Source: Erwinia psidii
GTDB lineage: Bacteria > Pseudomonadota > Gammaproteobacteria > Enterobacterales > Enterobacteriaceae
DNA length: 64,000 bases
Reading direction: 5' to 3'
NCBI RefSeq assembly: GCF_003846135.1
Contig: NZ_RHHM01000002.1
Location: 305,322 to 369,321 of the forward strand
Position 1 is the first letter of the stretch. Each line of letters opens with the position of its first letter. Made by a program: the position numbers and the translations under genes. Shown here piece after piece: positions 34,345 through 44,800 of the stretch. The notes under the pieces were generated by a model, which saw only the letters and a list, made by a program, of their open reading frames with translations, did no database searches and had not been told where the DNA came from.

Positions 34345-35320
34345 TCAGCGAGTGGTAATAACCAGCGGTGAACCCGCTGGTATTGGTCCCGATGTCACCG
34401 TGCAACTGGCCCAGCGGGGCTGGCCGGTCGAATTGGTGGTCTGTGCCGATCCAGCGGTGCTGCTGGAGCGGGCGCGGACACTGGGATTGCCTCTTACCCT
34501 GCGGCAGTATCAACCCGGCGCGGCGGCACAGCCTCAGGAGGCGGGAACACTGACGGTGCTCCCTGTCGCTACGGCACTCCCGGTTAACCCTGGCGAACTC
34601 TGTTCCGCCAACGGTCACTATGTGTTGGAAACACTGGCAACTGCCTGTGATGGCTGCCTGAACGGCGAGTTTGCGGCGCTGATAACCGGCCCGGTGCACA
34701 AAGGGGTGATCAACGATACCGGGATCTTTTTCAGCGGACATACCGAATTCTTCGCTGACCGCGCCGGTTGCTCACGCGTGGTGATGATGCTGGCAACGGA
34801 GGAACTGCGAGTGGCGCTGGCCACCACACATTTACCCCTGAAAGATGTCTCTGCCGCTATCACCCGCGACAGCCTGCGTGAAGTGATTACCCTTCTTCAT
34901 GCCGACCTGCAAAGCAAATTTGGCCTGGCAGAGCCTCATATTTTTGTCTGCGGACTGAATCCTCATGCCGGTGAAGGTGGCCATATGGGCCGGGAAGAGA
35001 TCGACATCATTATTCCTCTGCTGGATGAACTCAGGCAGCGGGGTATGCAACTCACCGGCCCGTTGCCTGCCGATACGCTGTTCCAGCCCAAGTATCTGCA
35101 ATATGCTGATGCGGTTCTGGCGATGTATCACGATCAAGGCCTGCCGGTGCTGAAATATCAGGGCTTTGGTCGCGCGGTCAATATCACTCTTGGCCTGCCC
35201 TTTATCCGCACCTCCGTTGATCACGGCACGGCCTTAGATTTGGCCGGCAAGGGGAAAGCGGATGCGGGCAGCTTTATTACGGCGCTAAATCTCGCCATTA
35301 CCATGATCTCAAGTCAATGA
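34334..35320 (+). CDS. pdxA: 4-hydroxythreonine-4-phosphate dehydrogenase
   Basis: NAD-dependent enzyme of pyridoxal 5'-phosphate synthesis. I prefer the ATG at 34334 ([20 protein letters not shown]), 328 residues, which lines up with the E. coli start; an ATG two codons earlier is possible. Metal-binding histidines are expected in [23 protein letters not shown] and [16 protein letters not shown], all present. The start overlaps the surA end by 11 bp and the stop overlaps rsmA by 4 bp. Confidence 0.96.
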   Translation: MLSNQRVVITSGEPAGIGPDVTVQLAQRGWPVELVVCADPAVLLERARTLGLPLTLRQYQPGAAAQPQEAGTLTVLPVATALPVNPGELCSANGHYVLETLATACDGCLNGEFAALITGPVHKGVINDTGIFFSGHTEFFADRAGCSRVVMMLATEELRVALATTHLPLKDVSAAITRDSLREVITLLHADLQSKFGLAEPHIFVCGLNPHAGEGGHMGREEIDIIIPLLDELRQRGMQLTGPLPADTLFQPKYLQYADAVLAMYHDQGLPVLKYQGFGRAVNITLGLPFIRTSVDHGTALDLAGKGKADAGSFITALNLAITMISSQ

Positions 35321-36144
35321 ATAATCGTGTCCATCAGGGTCACTTTGCCCGCAAACGTTTTGGTCAGAACTTTCTGAACGATCGCTATATTATCGACAGT
35401 ATTGTCGCCGCTATTCATCCACAACCCGGCGAGGCGGTGGTGGAAATCGGCCCCGGTCTAGGGGCGTTAACCGAACCCGTTGGTGAACGTCTGGAGAGCA
35501 TGACGGTTATTGAGCTTGACCGCGATCTGGCCGCCCGTTTGCAAACGCATCCTTTTCTCGGACCAAAGCTGACCCTGTTCCAACAGGATGCCATGACCTT
35601 CAACTTCGCGGAGTATGCCCTTAAAAAAGGCCAGCCGCTGCGCGTTTTTGGTAACCTGCCTTACAATATTTCCACCCCGTTAATGTTCCATCTTTTCAGC
35701 TATACTGATGCGATTCTCGACATGCATTTTATGTTGCAGAAAGAGGTGGTTAATCGTCTCGTTGCAGGCCCTGGCAGCAAAGCCTATGGCCGTCTGACGG
35801 TGATGGCGCAATATTATTGCCAGGTGATCCCGGTGCTGGAAGTACCGCCTGAATCGTTCACCCCGGCGCCGAAAGTGGACTCTGCCGTGGTTCGACTGGT
35901 TCCTCATACCCAGCTTCCTTATCCGGTAGAAAATATCCGTTTGCTTGGCAGGATCACCACGGAAGCTTTTGGTAAGCGGCGCAAAACGTTGCGTAACAGT
36001 CTCGGTCACCTGTTCTCACCGGAAGCATTGCAGCAGATGAATATCGATCCGACGCTACGGGCAGAAAACATTTCTGTCGCGCAATACTGTCAACTGGCAA
36101 ACTGGCTGGCGGCGCATCCCCAGCCTTCTTTGCAGGAGAGTTAA
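35317..36144 (+). CDS. rsmA: 16S rRNA (adenine(1518)-N6/adenine(1519)-N6)-dimethyltransferase
   Basis: KsgA: dimethylates A1518 and A1519 of 16S rRNA late in 30S assembly; its loss gives kasugamycin resistance. The 275 residues contain the RNA-clamp start [11 protein letters not shown], the SAM-binding motif [13 protein letters not shown] near residues 42-54 and catalytic motif [16 protein letters not shown] near 112-125. The ATG overlaps the pdxA stop in an ATGA arrangement, so it is coupled. Confidence 0.97.
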   Translation: MNNRVHQGHFARKRFGQNFLNDRYIIDSIVAAIHPQPGEAVVEIGPGLGALTEPVGERLESMTVIELDRDLAARLQTHPFLGPKLTLFQQDAMTFNFAEYALKKGQPLRVFGNLPYNISTPLMFHLFSYTDAILDMHFMLQKEVVNRLVAGPGSKAYGRLTVMAQYYCQVIPVLEVPPESFTPAPKVDSAVVRLVPHTQLPYPVENIRLLGRITTEAFGKRRKTLRNSLGHLFSPEALQQMNIDPTLRAENISVAQYCQLANWLAAHPQPSLQES

Positions 36145-36148
36145 TACC

Positions 36149-36526
36149 ATGGCCGATACGCCCCGGATTTGTATTCAGGTGCAGAGCACCTGGATCCCGT
36201 CACAGTCAGCACCGGAAGACGATCGTTATGTTTTTGCTTACACCATCACGATCCGCAATCCCAGTCGCAGTTCGGTGCAACTGTTAGGGCGCTACTGGTT
36301 GATCACCAACGGCAACGGCAATGAAACGGAGGTCCAGGGCGAAGGCGTGGTGGGTGAACAGCCCCATATTCCCCCAGGCGGTGAGTTTCAGTATACCAGC
36401 GGTGCCGTGTTGGAAACGCCGATGGGCACCATGCAGGGCCACTACGATATGATCGACGGCAATGGCGATGGCTTCCAGGTAGCGATTCCGGTGTTCAGGC
36501 TGGCAATCCCCAGCCAGATTCATTAA
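36149..36526 (+). CDS. apaG: ApaG domain protein (CorD)
   Basis: Small beta-sandwich protein of 125 residues, the E. coli length, with unclear biochemical role; linked to Co2+ and Mg2+ tolerance through the operon. Family motifs are visible: [49 protein letters not shown] and [14 protein letters not shown]. It lies 4 bp after rsmA with GGAGAG upstream. Confidence 0.95.
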   Translation: MADTPRICIQVQSTWIPSQSAPEDDRYVFAYTITIRNPSRSSVQLLGRYWLITNGNGNETEVQGEGVVGEQPHIPPGGEFQYTSGAVLETPMGTMQGHYDMIDGNGDGFQVAIPVFRLAIPSQIH

Positions 36527-36574
36527 TTCATCTTCCCTACCTTGCCCCAGGGCCAGAGCATCCCGGACGGATTT

Positions 36575-37405
36575 ATGAGTACTTATCTGATTGGCGACAT
36601 CCATGGTTGCTACGATGAACTGCAATCTTTACTGCAGCAGGTCGCCTTCGATCCCTCGTATGACACGCTGTGGCTTACCGGTGATGTGGTCGCACGCGGT
36701 CCGGCTTCGCTGGAGGTGTTGCGTTTTGTCCATTCTCTTGGCGATGCCGTGCGCATGGTGCTGGGCAATCACGACCTGCATCTGTTGGCCGTATTTGCCG
36801 GGATCAGCCGCAATAAACCGAAAGATCGCCTTACTGCCCTGCTGGAAGCAGACGATGCCGACGTGCTGATCAACTGGCTGCGTCGCCAGCCTTTATTACA
36901 GGTGGATCGCGAGAAAAAGCTGGTAATGGCACATGCCGGGATCACCCCGCAATGGGATCTGGAAACGGCCCTCAGCTGCGCCCGTGAAGTAGAGTCCGTA
37001 CTGGCCAGTGGCACCTATCCACTGTTTCTGGATGCCATGTACGGCGATATGCCCAATAACTGGAGCGAAGAACTGACCGGGCTGGCGCGCCTGCGTTTCA
37101 GCACTAACGCCCTGACCAGGATGCGTTACTGCTTTCCGGGCGGTCAACTGGATATGATCTGCAAAGACACACCAGACTCCGCTCCCACACCATTAAAACC
37201 CTGGTTCAACATTCCTGGTCCGGTGGCCAGCGATAACACTATTGTGTTTGGTCACTGGGCATCGCTGGAGGGAAAAGGGACGCCGGAAGGCATTCTGGCG
37301 CTGGATACCGGATGCTGCTGGGGGGGAGCACTGACCATGCTACGCTGGGAGGATCAGCGGTGGTTTACGCAGCCTGCAAAACGGGAGCAGCCGGCAGAGC
37401 AGTGA
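36575..37405 (+). CDS. apaH: Bis(5'-nucleosyl)-tetraphosphatase, symmetrical
   Basis: Hydrolyses Ap4A to two ADP and also acts as an mRNA decapping enzyme for Np4-capped RNAs in E. coli. I chose the ATG at 36575 ([17 protein letters not shown]) giving 276 residues; the longer in-frame start adds 11 unconserved residues. The metallophosphatase motifs are intact: GDIHG (residues 7-11), [17 protein letters not shown] and the late AGITP and [11 protein letters not shown]. Last gene of the lptD run; converges on folA across a shared terminator. Confidence 0.96.
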   Translation: MSTYLIGDIHGCYDELQSLLQQVAFDPSYDTLWLTGDVVARGPASLEVLRFVHSLGDAVRMVLGNHDLHLLAVFAGISRNKPKDRLTALLEADDADVLINWLRRQPLLQVDREKKLVMAHAGITPQWDLETALSCAREVESVLASGTYPLFLDAMYGDMPNNWSEELTGLARLRFSTNALTRMRYCFPGGQLDMICKDTPDSAPTPLKPWFNIPGPVASDNTIVFGHWASLEGKGTPEGILALDTGCCWGGALTMLRWEDQRWFTQPAKREQPAEQ

Positions 37406-37453
37406 CCTGTGGGAAGGAGGGACGCTCGTTCAGCGAGCAATGCCACACGGCGT

Positions 37454-37490
37454 AAAAAAAGTCCCGCATCATCAGCGGGAGCTCATTTTT
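37454..37490. terminator. Bidirectional terminator between apaH and folA
   Basis: Hairpin TCCCGC-ATCATCA-GCGGGA. It is flanked by seven A on the left (a T-run for the minus-strand folA transcript) and by CATTTTT on the right for apaH. It lies between the two converging stops. Confidence 0.85.
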
Positions 37491-37518
37491 CTGCCCGTGC
37501 ATCATGCCACAGCCAGGG

Positions 37519-37998
37519 TTAGCGGCGGTCGAGAATTTCCCAGAACCAACTGTGGCTGTTTTGCTCATCCGCATCACGAAATTCGCTAAAGACAGACTGC
37601 CATTCATCCGGCTCGTAGTCGGGGAAAGCAGTGTCACCTTCCACTTCAGCGTCAATATGGGTCAGATACAGTCGATTGGCCTTTGGCAGAAGCTGCTCGT
37701 AAACGCGCCCACCACCAATTACCATGATTTCCTCAACGTCTCCGGCAGCGCGGAGCGCCTCATCGACAGACGTCACCCAGATAACGCCAGCATCTTCACC
37801 GGATTGACTGCTGATAACAATATTCAGACGTTCAGGCAGTGGACGACCAATCGATTCAAAGGTGCGCCGCCCCATGATCACTGGCTTATTCAGCGTGTTT
37901 CTCTTGAACCACGCCAGGTCGGCGGGCAGGTGCCACGGCATGGCATTTTCCATCCCAATAACGCGGTCGGCCGCCATGGCCACAATCAGGCTTATCAT
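37519..37998 (-). CDS. folA: Dihydrofolate reductase
   Basis: NADPH-dependent reduction of dihydrofolate to tetrahydrofolate; target of trimethoprim. The 159 residues match the E. coli enzyme. Active-site residues W22 and D27 are present in [15 protein letters not shown], the NADPH loop in [15 protein letters not shown] and [12 protein letters not shown]. No substitutions typical of trimethoprim resistance are obvious at these positions. Transcribed toward apaH; upstream DNA is accessory. Confidence 0.97.
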   Translation of the reverse strand: MISLIVAMAADRVIGMENAMPWHLPADLAWFKRNTLNKPVIMGRRTFESIGRPLPERLNIVISSQSGEDAGVIWVTSVDEALRAAGDVEEIMVIGGGRVYEQLLPKANRLYLTHIDAEVEGDTAFPDYEPDEWQSVFSEFRDADEQNSHSWFWEILDRR

Positions 37999-38095
37999 CT
38001 GGTGTTACTCACAGGGTGTAAAATTGGCGACATCATACGGAAAGGTGAAAGTTTCGTCGATAGCTAAGCAGAGGGAAATGCGTAAAGGTTTTTAA

Positions 38096-38224
38096 ATGCA
38101 GGATTTGCCGTTCATCTCACCTGGCGATGCATCAGAATCAGCACCACAAGCGGCGGGACTTTTGTTGCCAGCCGACCCAGAAAATAACTGGCTGGTAAAA
38201 CCGTTTATTTTTCGGCTGCCGTGA
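38096..38224 (+). CDS. Possible 42-residue small protein
   Basis: An ATG with AAAGG seven bases upstream opens a 42-codon frame beginning MQDLPFISPGDASESAPQAA and ending FIFRLP. It is acidic and proline/alanine-rich, in contrast to the A+T-rich DNA around it. It lies divergently from folA, 98 bp away. I do not recognise it; it may be the surviving start or end of a decayed gene. Confidence 0.25.
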   Translation: MQDLPFISPGDASESAPQAAGLLLPADPENNWLVKPFIFRLP

Positions 38225-39210
38225 TGCTCGCCCGGACCGTCATGGACTTAAAACATCGTTGAACAACCATTTAGCTCAGCAGGGATGCGTCGGTACAACT
38301 CAGTTGAGTGTAGAGAAATGCCGGTAATGACAACCTTGTTTCGATTACGATTGCGGTAAGTATGTTCCGGTCTTTGTTATCCAGCAGAGCGAGGAAACAT
38401 CAGGCTTCGGAGAATAATCTGTACGCTCTGCCACCGGGTGAAATTGCGGGTAGATGATCAGTGGTGTAGCCGGTTTATCCGTTGTGGAAGGCAATGGGGA
38501 GCCCCTCAGTTTTCGTCACGGTGCACTGCTGTACAAAGCGATATTGTAAGAGATTCAAGGCAAACAGACCATTATCCTGAAGGGATGGCACAGATTTCAG
38601 TCCCTGTATCGGAGAAATCATCATCTGTTAAAAAAATTAAAAAGGGTAGATTTAAATGAAAATAAAATATAGAAATACCGAAACAAACACTACCAAAACA
38701 CGCTCATAAAATAATAAAATCAGATGAAAAAAACCATCAGGACGTTATAATAAAACCTCAAAAAAAATAGACATTATTATTTCAAACATTGAAAAAGTTG
38801 CATGATGATATGGGTAACTTAATAATATTGTTAACCTGATTACACTATGTCGTTAATGTAAAAAACAATAAATCAGATAACTTATTTTCTGTTATCACCT
38901 GAAAGTCGCAATCAATGCACTCTGGCTGGCGCCTGAAACCTGACTCTACAAAAGCGTAAATTTACAGACCCGCTATTAACATTGGCAGGAATTCAGAGCA
39001 GAAACCGAAAGAAAGCACAGTGCAACAATAAGGTGCTTCAGACCATCATCATCGGGTATGTACAACTCCCAGTAGTCGGACTATATACCGGCACTACGTA
39101 TAACCCGATAAGCATGATTCCCGATAGTGTTGATGCCGTTTATTGCTACAAACGGATCGTAAAGCACGAGTTATCAGAGTAGTAGCAACAGACAGTTTCA
39201 TGGAGGTTAT
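38225..39210. other. Accessory A+T-rich spacer with probable gene relics
   Basis: Nearly 1 kb without a convincing gene. Between 38380 and 38650 two plus-strand frames give short protein-like stretches on either side of stops, e.g. ASENNLYALPPGEIAGR and then VEGNGEPLSFRHGALLYKAI; these look like pieces of one frameshifted gene of unknown family. From 38640 to 38880 the DNA is very A+T-rich with A-tracts. The last 200 bp lead into the orphan gene at 39211. E. coli carries kefFC, yaaU and the cai/fix genes in this interval. Confidence 0.5.
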
Positions 39211-40032
39211 ATGTTTTTAAGCAAAGCTGGTTCAACGAGTAGAGTAATCATTAATCATTTTAATATTCCGACAAAAAGCACCAAAAATAACATTTTTCTG
39301 TCGAATATAAAAAAAATAGAAAACTCAAATAACACAATAAATAACGCTAACAGCGCGTATAATACTATGCTTCACAGACATTACCCTAAACTTACATCAC
39401 CCTCACTGGTCAGAAACATTGCTCTTCCTCGTTGTGAGGACACCATAAAAAACGTTGGCAACTTTTATGGAAATCCACTTCACAGACCTTTCTCTGAACT
39501 TGTATCTCCTTCACTGGTCAGGAATTTAATGCTTCCTTCTTGTGACGCGAGTAATAAAATCATGGATACTGCTCAGAGTAGTGTCCATTCCAAAACTGAA
39601 AACAATTTCGTTTTTAAGTCTTCACTTCTGCCCACCACAACTACTGCTGCCAGTCAGAAATCAAAATTGTTACTGGGAAACGAAAAATTTAATAAAATAA
39701 AAAATGAGTACCATCAATTTGCATCAAATGCAACGAGTTCTATAATGGATTTTGAAAATACCATTAAACAGGACAATTCAGATATGGATAACACTTTCAA
39801 ATACCTGACACCTGACACGAATAAAAAAATAATTAACACGATAAAATCAAACAATAAAGAAATGAAGGAATTAATTAAAGATAAAATCACAGATAGCCTT
39901 AAGACATTAAAAAAGAGCATTAATAATGCAAAAAGCCCTGATGGAATTGGTAATCCCCGGTTAGATTCTCTGGAAAAAACAGCCGAAGCATTCGCCATAA
40001 GGATGCAAAAAAGATTAGAAGAACTATCCTAA
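39211..40032 (+). CDS. A+T-rich orphan protein with internal repeat, possible secreted effector
   Basis: A 273-residue ORF preceded by GGAGG four bases before the ATG, so it is probably translated. Codon choice is strongly A+T-rich, unlike neighbouring genes, which suggests horizontal transfer. The first 50 residues are rich in Ser, Asn, Thr and Lys; residues 54-75 and 90-111 are two copies of a motif (LHR....L.SPSLVRN..LP.C, 14 of 22 identical, 36-residue period). Residues 160-273 are lysine-rich and look helical, ending MQKRLEELS. There are no transmembrane helices and no Sec signal peptide. Composition resembles type III-secreted proteins, but I see no family match, chaperone gene or HrpL box, so function is unknown. 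Confidence 0.7.
   Translation: MFLSKAGSTSRVIINHFNIPTKSTKNNIFLSNIKKIENSNNTINNANSAYNTMLHRHYPKLTSPSLVRNIALPRCEDTIKNVGNFYGNPLHRPFSELVSPSLVRNLMLPSCDASNKIMDTAQSSVHSKTENNFVFKSSLLPTTTTAASQKSKLLLGNEKFNKIKNEYHQFASNATSSIMDFENTIKQDNSDMDNTFKYLTPDTNKKIINTIKSNNKEMKELIKDKITDSLKTLKKSINNAKSPDGIGNPRLDSLEKTAEAFAIRMQKRLEELS
39370..39543 (+). repeat. Intragenic tandem duplication
   Basis: Two 66-bp units (39370-39435 and 39478-39543), period 108 bp, encode the repeated LHR-SPSLVRN-LP-C motif. Both share the nucleotide blocks CTTCACAGAC near their starts and TCACTGGTCAG in their middles. The units have diverged at third positions and in several codons, so this is an old duplication. Confidence 0.75.
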
Positions 40033-40270
40033 AAATTAAATTAAAAAAGATAACTAAATACAACCAGAGAAAAAACTGTAAAGCTCAGAGAGAGATTCAT
40101 TTCTCTGACGCGCTGCTTGTGTTTTTCAGGATGTCCGATGACGAATATCTATATGCCCCGTCGTATTTTTAACATTTTGGAAGATGTTTTTTCACCATGC
40201 GCTAAATAGACAATCATAATTATAAAAACCTGCAATTCTTTTAATACCTGTCAGTTAATTTTTGATAACG

Positions 40271-40299
40271 CCGCAACGCATAGCGTTGTGGTTTTTTTT
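40271..40299 (+). terminator. Probable terminator downstream of the orphan gene
   Basis: Hairpin CCGCAACGC-ATA-GCGTTGTGG (one G-T pair) followed by eight T. It is 240 bp after the 39211 gene and may end its transcript, or may belong to the transposase relic beside it. Confidence 0.6.
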
Positions 40300-40369
40300 G
40301 CAACCAGTGAACAATGCCTTTACCACTGGCAGCAGGCTTCCCGACAGTAGCTCTATCTCAGGTCAGACA

Positions 40370-40560
40370 TTTTTAAGGCTGTAAGCCATCGTGAAGAACA
40401 ACAGATTATAAGCCAGAGCCATCCCCGATAACTTCTGTTTTATTCGCTCCGGTTTCATCAGTTCATGACCATCTCACTGGAGCCATACTCTGCTTACAGT
40501 CGAGGGCTGTAGAGATTGACGATATCTGCTTTCTGATAACCGACAGGCATTACGCACATT
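40370..40560 (-). pseudogene. IS4-like transposase relic
   Basis: On the minus strand two frames give GYQKADIVNLYSPRL, a stop, AEYGSSEM, and then KPERIKQKLSGMALAYNLL. This order mirrors the C-terminal part of IS4-family transposases: the Y-(2)-R-(3)-E-(6)-K signature region (LY..R...E.G..E.K) followed by the (I/R)-x-x-L-x-G-x-x-LAYNL helix. Several stops and a frame break interrupt it, and neither the DDE aspartates nor terminal inverted repeats are found. It marks past transposition in the folA-carB interval. Confidence 0.6.
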
Positions 40561-40896
40561 CTGCCCGCTTTCACTATAAATAAACACCTGAACAATAATC
40601 GCTCAACTGATAAATTGCGTCTTTCTCTGTCCGGAGTGAATGTCTTTCTTTTCCATTTAAATAACTACGCGGAACAGTACACCACTTTTCCCCGATTCCT
40701 GCAGATGCGGTATGTTACCCTTAATCGACTGGCACAGACCCATAAATGGCCTGTGTGGAAAGATAAGATGCGGCGATTTACCCCTGAGACAGCCTCTGTT
40801 CTGTATAAAAAAGCACTCTGCCCCTATCCAGAAGTCTGTTGCCCCAGTCAGAAAGCCCGGGGCAATCTCAACGCAAACAGTGCCTTTAAAATAAGT
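40561..40896. other. Spacer between transposase relic and acid phosphatase
   Basis: About 335 bp. A plus-strand frame (40615-40902) is open but begins with an unconvincing start, has no ribosome binding site and runs into the phosphatase 3' end; I do not recognise the product and leave it uncalled. It may be part of the same decayed insertion. Confidence 0.45.
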
Positions 40897-41637
40897 TTAT
40901 GACGAGGCGACCGGTAACTTTTTGAACTCTTCTTTCGCTTTTTGCAACTGCTGAGCAAAACCATCATTGGCATGTAAACGGGCGACAATCGCGCTGGCCA
41001 CAAGCCGTGCCGCCGTCACGTCACTCTGCCAGTGATAGCCACAAATTACCCTGCTTTGACCCAGGTCGTAACCCCGCCGCAGGATCGTATCCTGCCTGGC
41101 CGGATTGATCTCTGCCAGCACCAGCGCGGTCGCCCAGCCGATGGTGGTATGGCCAGAGGGATAGGAGCCATTTTTGGAGAGCGTCGCTTCCTCATCGGAA
41201 CGGCAGGTAGGTTCATTGTAATAAGCGAAGGGGCGAATACGCATATAATGTCGCTTAGCACTGCGCGTGGCGAGATCGCCTGCATCTTCACGCATTTTCA
41301 TCACCAGGCGATAAATTTCCGGCGTTTTTTCTTTGCTAATCGTATGACCAAAAGCCGCAGAGAAAGCCTCTGCCACACCGTCACCCGCCACATGTGCATC
41401 TTTCCATGCCTGCCTGCCGCGCGGCGTATCCCGCAGCAATTTAGCGGCATCATACTGAGCTTTATCATTGAGGAAATCAATGCTGTCACCCGCCGGTGGC
41501 GGTGGCAGCAAGGCAAGACTGTCAATGGACTGTGACTCTGTGAGAAAGTAAACCTCAGGATCGGTGGTCACATCAGGCGCTGCACATGCAGTCCTCAGTA
41601 CCACCAGCGTCAGCGTAGCCAATAAACGTTTTGTCAT
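40897..41637 (-). CDS. phoN: Class A nonspecific acid phosphatase, PhoN/PhoC type
   Basis: Secreted periplasmic phosphomonoesterase of the PAP2/haloperoxidase superfamily. The 246 residues begin with a signal peptide ([20 protein letters not shown], cleavage near residue 20). The class A signature is complete: K128-x6-R135-P136, P160-S-G-H163 and S195-R196-x5-H202-x3-D206, with the phosphohistidine at H202. The motif spacing is that of Salmonella PhoN and Morganella PhoC. It is monocistronic in the accessory interval and is not part of the E. coli gene order, so it was probably gained. The choice between the names phoN and phoC is arbitrary. Confidence 0.93.
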   Translation of the reverse strand: MTKRLLATLTLVVLRTACAAPDVTTDPEVYFLTESQSIDSLALLPPPPAGDSIDFLNDKAQYDAAKLLRDTPRGRQAWKDAHVAGDGVAEAFSAAFGHTISKEKTPEIYRLVMKMREDAGDLATRSAKRHYMRIRPFAYYNEPTCRSDEEATLSKNGSYPSGHTTIGWATALVLAEINPARQDTILRRGYDLGQSRVICGYHWQSDVTAARLVASAIVARLHANDGFAQQLQKAKEEFKKLPVASS

Positions 41638-41781
41638 TATTCAGTTCCTTATTGTTTTCACCGGTAGCGCTCAATAGGTAAATTCCATTACCATGCTGAA
41701 TAATAAGGTTTTTTCACTCCACACATTGCCACGAAGGTCACAGAAATTTCAGGGTTCCAGGGGCATTGCCAAAAAAAAAGC

Positions 41782-41807
41782 AAAAAAATCCCCGCCGTGG
41801 CGGGGAT
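41782..41807 (-). terminator. Rho-independent terminator of carAB
   Basis: Minus-strand hairpin ATCCCCGC-CACG-GCGGGGAT followed by seven T, 17 bp after the carB stop. A second A-run at 41771-41779 extends the T-tract. Confidence 0.88.
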
Positions 41808-41824
41808 GACGATGACAGACTGAC

Positions 41825-44800
41825 TTAGCCATTAATCTGCGCGTGCATTTCCTGTACCGAAATTACCTTTTCAGTCGGATCGGCGCTCAGCGACATCACC
41901 GTGGCAAAACCACCGTTCAGCGTGGTGTCGTAATGCACTTTATATTGCAGCGCACTGCGGCGGATCACTCTGGAGTCCTCAATGGCCTGCCGTCCCGCCG
42001 TGGTATTGACGATATAGGCATATTCTCCATTCTTCAGGCGATCCTGAATGTGTGGACGTCCCTCGTGGACCTTGTTCACCAGGCGGGGATTGATCCCCGC
42101 TTCACCCAGCACCACCGCCGTACCGTGGGTGGCATCCAGCTCGAAGCCCAGCTTTTGCAGCTTCGCCGCCAAATCGACGATGCGCTTTTTATCACCTTCG
42201 CGTACCGACAGTAGTGCACGACCGCTTTTCTTCATATTGGTCTGTGCGCCCAGCATCGCTTTGCCAAAGGCTTCGGCAAAGGTGCGGCCAACCCCCATCA
42301 CTTCACCGGTGGAGCGCATTTCCGGGCCAAGGATTGGATCAACGCCCTGGAACTTGTTAAACGGCAGCACCACTTCCTTGACGGAGTAATAAGGCGGGAT
42401 CACCTCTTTGGTCACGCCCTGTGCCGCCAGCGTTTTGCCTGCCATGACGCGCGCCGCGACCTTCGCCAGCGGCACACCGGTTGCCTTGGAGACAAAGGGA
42501 ACGGTACGTGCCGCACGTGGGTTTACTTCAATCAGGTAGACTTCGTTGTCCTTCACCGCAAACTGCACGTTCATCAGACCGCGCACGCAAAGTTCGAAGG
42601 CCAGTTTCTCAACCTGCTGACGCATCACGTTCTGGATCTCTTTATTCAGCGTATAGGCGGGCAGCGAGCAGGCAGAGTCGCCAGAGTGAACGCCAGCCTG
42701 TTCGATATGCTCCATAATGCCGCCAATCAGCACGCGTTCACCGTCGCAGATCGCATCAACGTCCACTTCCACCGCATCATCAAGGAAACGATCCAACAGC
42801 ACTGGCGCATCGTTGGAAACGGACACCGCCGTCTGGAAATAGCGCTTCAGGTCCGTTTCATCGTAAACGATTTCCATCGCACGGCCGCCCAGCACATAGG
42901 AAGGACGCACCACCAGCGGATAACCAATTTTCGCGGCTTTTTCCACCGCCTGTTCCAGCGCGGTCACGGTGGCGTTTGCCGGCTGCTTCAGACCCAGACG
43001 CTCCACTGCCTGCTGGAAGCGTTCACGGTCTTCCGCCCGATCAATGGCGTCCGGGCTGGTACCAATCACCGGCACGCCGGCGGCTTCTAAATCACGGGCC
43101 AGTTTCAGCGGCGTCTGGCCACCGTACTGCACGATCACCCCTTTTGGCTTCTCAATACGCACGATTTCCAGCACGTCTTCCAGCGTGACCGGTTCGAAAT
43201 AAAGACGGTCAGAGGTATCGTAATCGGTTGAAACCGTTTCAGGGTTACAGTTCACCATGATGGTTTCAAAACCGTCTTCGCGCAGTGCCAGTGCGGCATG
43301 GACGCAACAGTAGTCAAACTCAATACCCTGACCAATACGGTTTGGACCACCGCCCAGCACCATGATTTTTTCACGATCCTGGTTTGGACTGGCTTCGCAC
43401 TCTTCTTCATAGGTCGAGTACATGTAAGCGGTATCGGTAGAGAATTCAGCGGCACAGGTATCCACACGCTTATAAACCGGGTGCAGGTTGTACTGCTCAC
43501 GCAGCTTACGCACTTCCGATTCCGCCACGCCAGCCAGCGCTGACAGGCGCGCATCGGCAAAGCCTTTACGCTTCAGCGTCCGCAGGAAATCAGCTGTCAG
43601 ACCGTTTACCCCTTCACGGGCCACCTGTTCTTCCAGACGGACCAGCTCTTCAATCTGCACCAGGAACCAGCGATCGATGTTGGTCAGGTTAAATACGCCT
43701 TCCACCGACATGCCCGCGCGGAACGCATCGGCCACGTACCAGATCCGGTCTGAACCGGCGTCTTTCAGTTCACGACGGATGGTGGTCAGCGCATCCGCAT
43801 CGTTCAGGTCTACTTTCGGATCGAAGCCGTTTGCACCAACCTCCAGGCCACGCAGCGCTTTCTGCATTGATTCCTGAAGGGTACGGCCAATCGCCATCAC
43901 TTCCCCGACCGATTTCATCTGGGTGGTCAGACGATCGTTAGCACCGGCGAATTTCTCAAAGTTGAAGCGAGGAATTTTAGTGACCACGTAGTCGATGGAC
44001 GGTTCGAAGGAGGCCGGTGTACGACCGCCGGTAATGTCGTTCATCAGCTCGTCCAGCGTGTAACCTACCGCCAGTTTGGCCGCAATTTTGGCAATCGGGA
44101 AGCCGGTGGCTTTCGACGCCAGTGCGGAAGAACGCGACACGCGCGGGTTCATCTCAATGATAATCAGACGACCATTCTCCGGATTAACCGAAAACTGGAC
44201 GTTGGAGCCGCCGGTTTCAACGCCAATTTCACGCAGTACCGCCATTGAGGCGTTACGCATGATTTGGTATTCCTTGTCGGTCAGCGTCTGAGCGGGTGCC
44301 ACGGTAATGGAATCACCGGTGTGGATGCCCATCGCATCGAAGTTTTCGATTGAGCAGACAATAATGCAGTTGTCATTTTTGTCACGCACCACTTCCATTT
44401 CGTACTCTTTCCAGCCAATCAGCGATTCGTCAATCAACAGCTCATTGGTCGGAGAAAGGTCGAGGCCACGCTCGCAAATTTCTTCGAATTCTTCACGGTT
44501 ATAAGCAATACCGCCGCCGGTACCCCCCATAGTAAACGAAGGACGGATAATGCACGGAAAACCGACATCTTCGGCTACTTTCAGCGCTTCTTCCATGGTA
44601 TGCGCGATGCCGGAACGGGCGGTTTCCAGGCCAATTTTCTTCATTGCCTTATCGAAACGCTGGCGGTCTTCCGCTTTATCAATGGCATCGGCCGTCGCAC
44701 CGATCATCGCCACGCCAAACGCTTCCAGTACGCCCTGACGCTCCAGTTCCAGCGCACAGTTCAGCGCGGTCTGACCGCCCATTGTCGGCAGCACCGCATC

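Noticed and set aside
38982..39182. 66-codon frame just upstream of the orphan gene
   Set aside because: TTG start without ribosome binding site, no recognisable content, and the next gene has its own strong site.
40615..40902. 95-codon plus-strand frame before the acid phosphatase
   Set aside because: No ribosome binding site, no recognisable content, overlaps the phosphatase stop; likely chance or debris.
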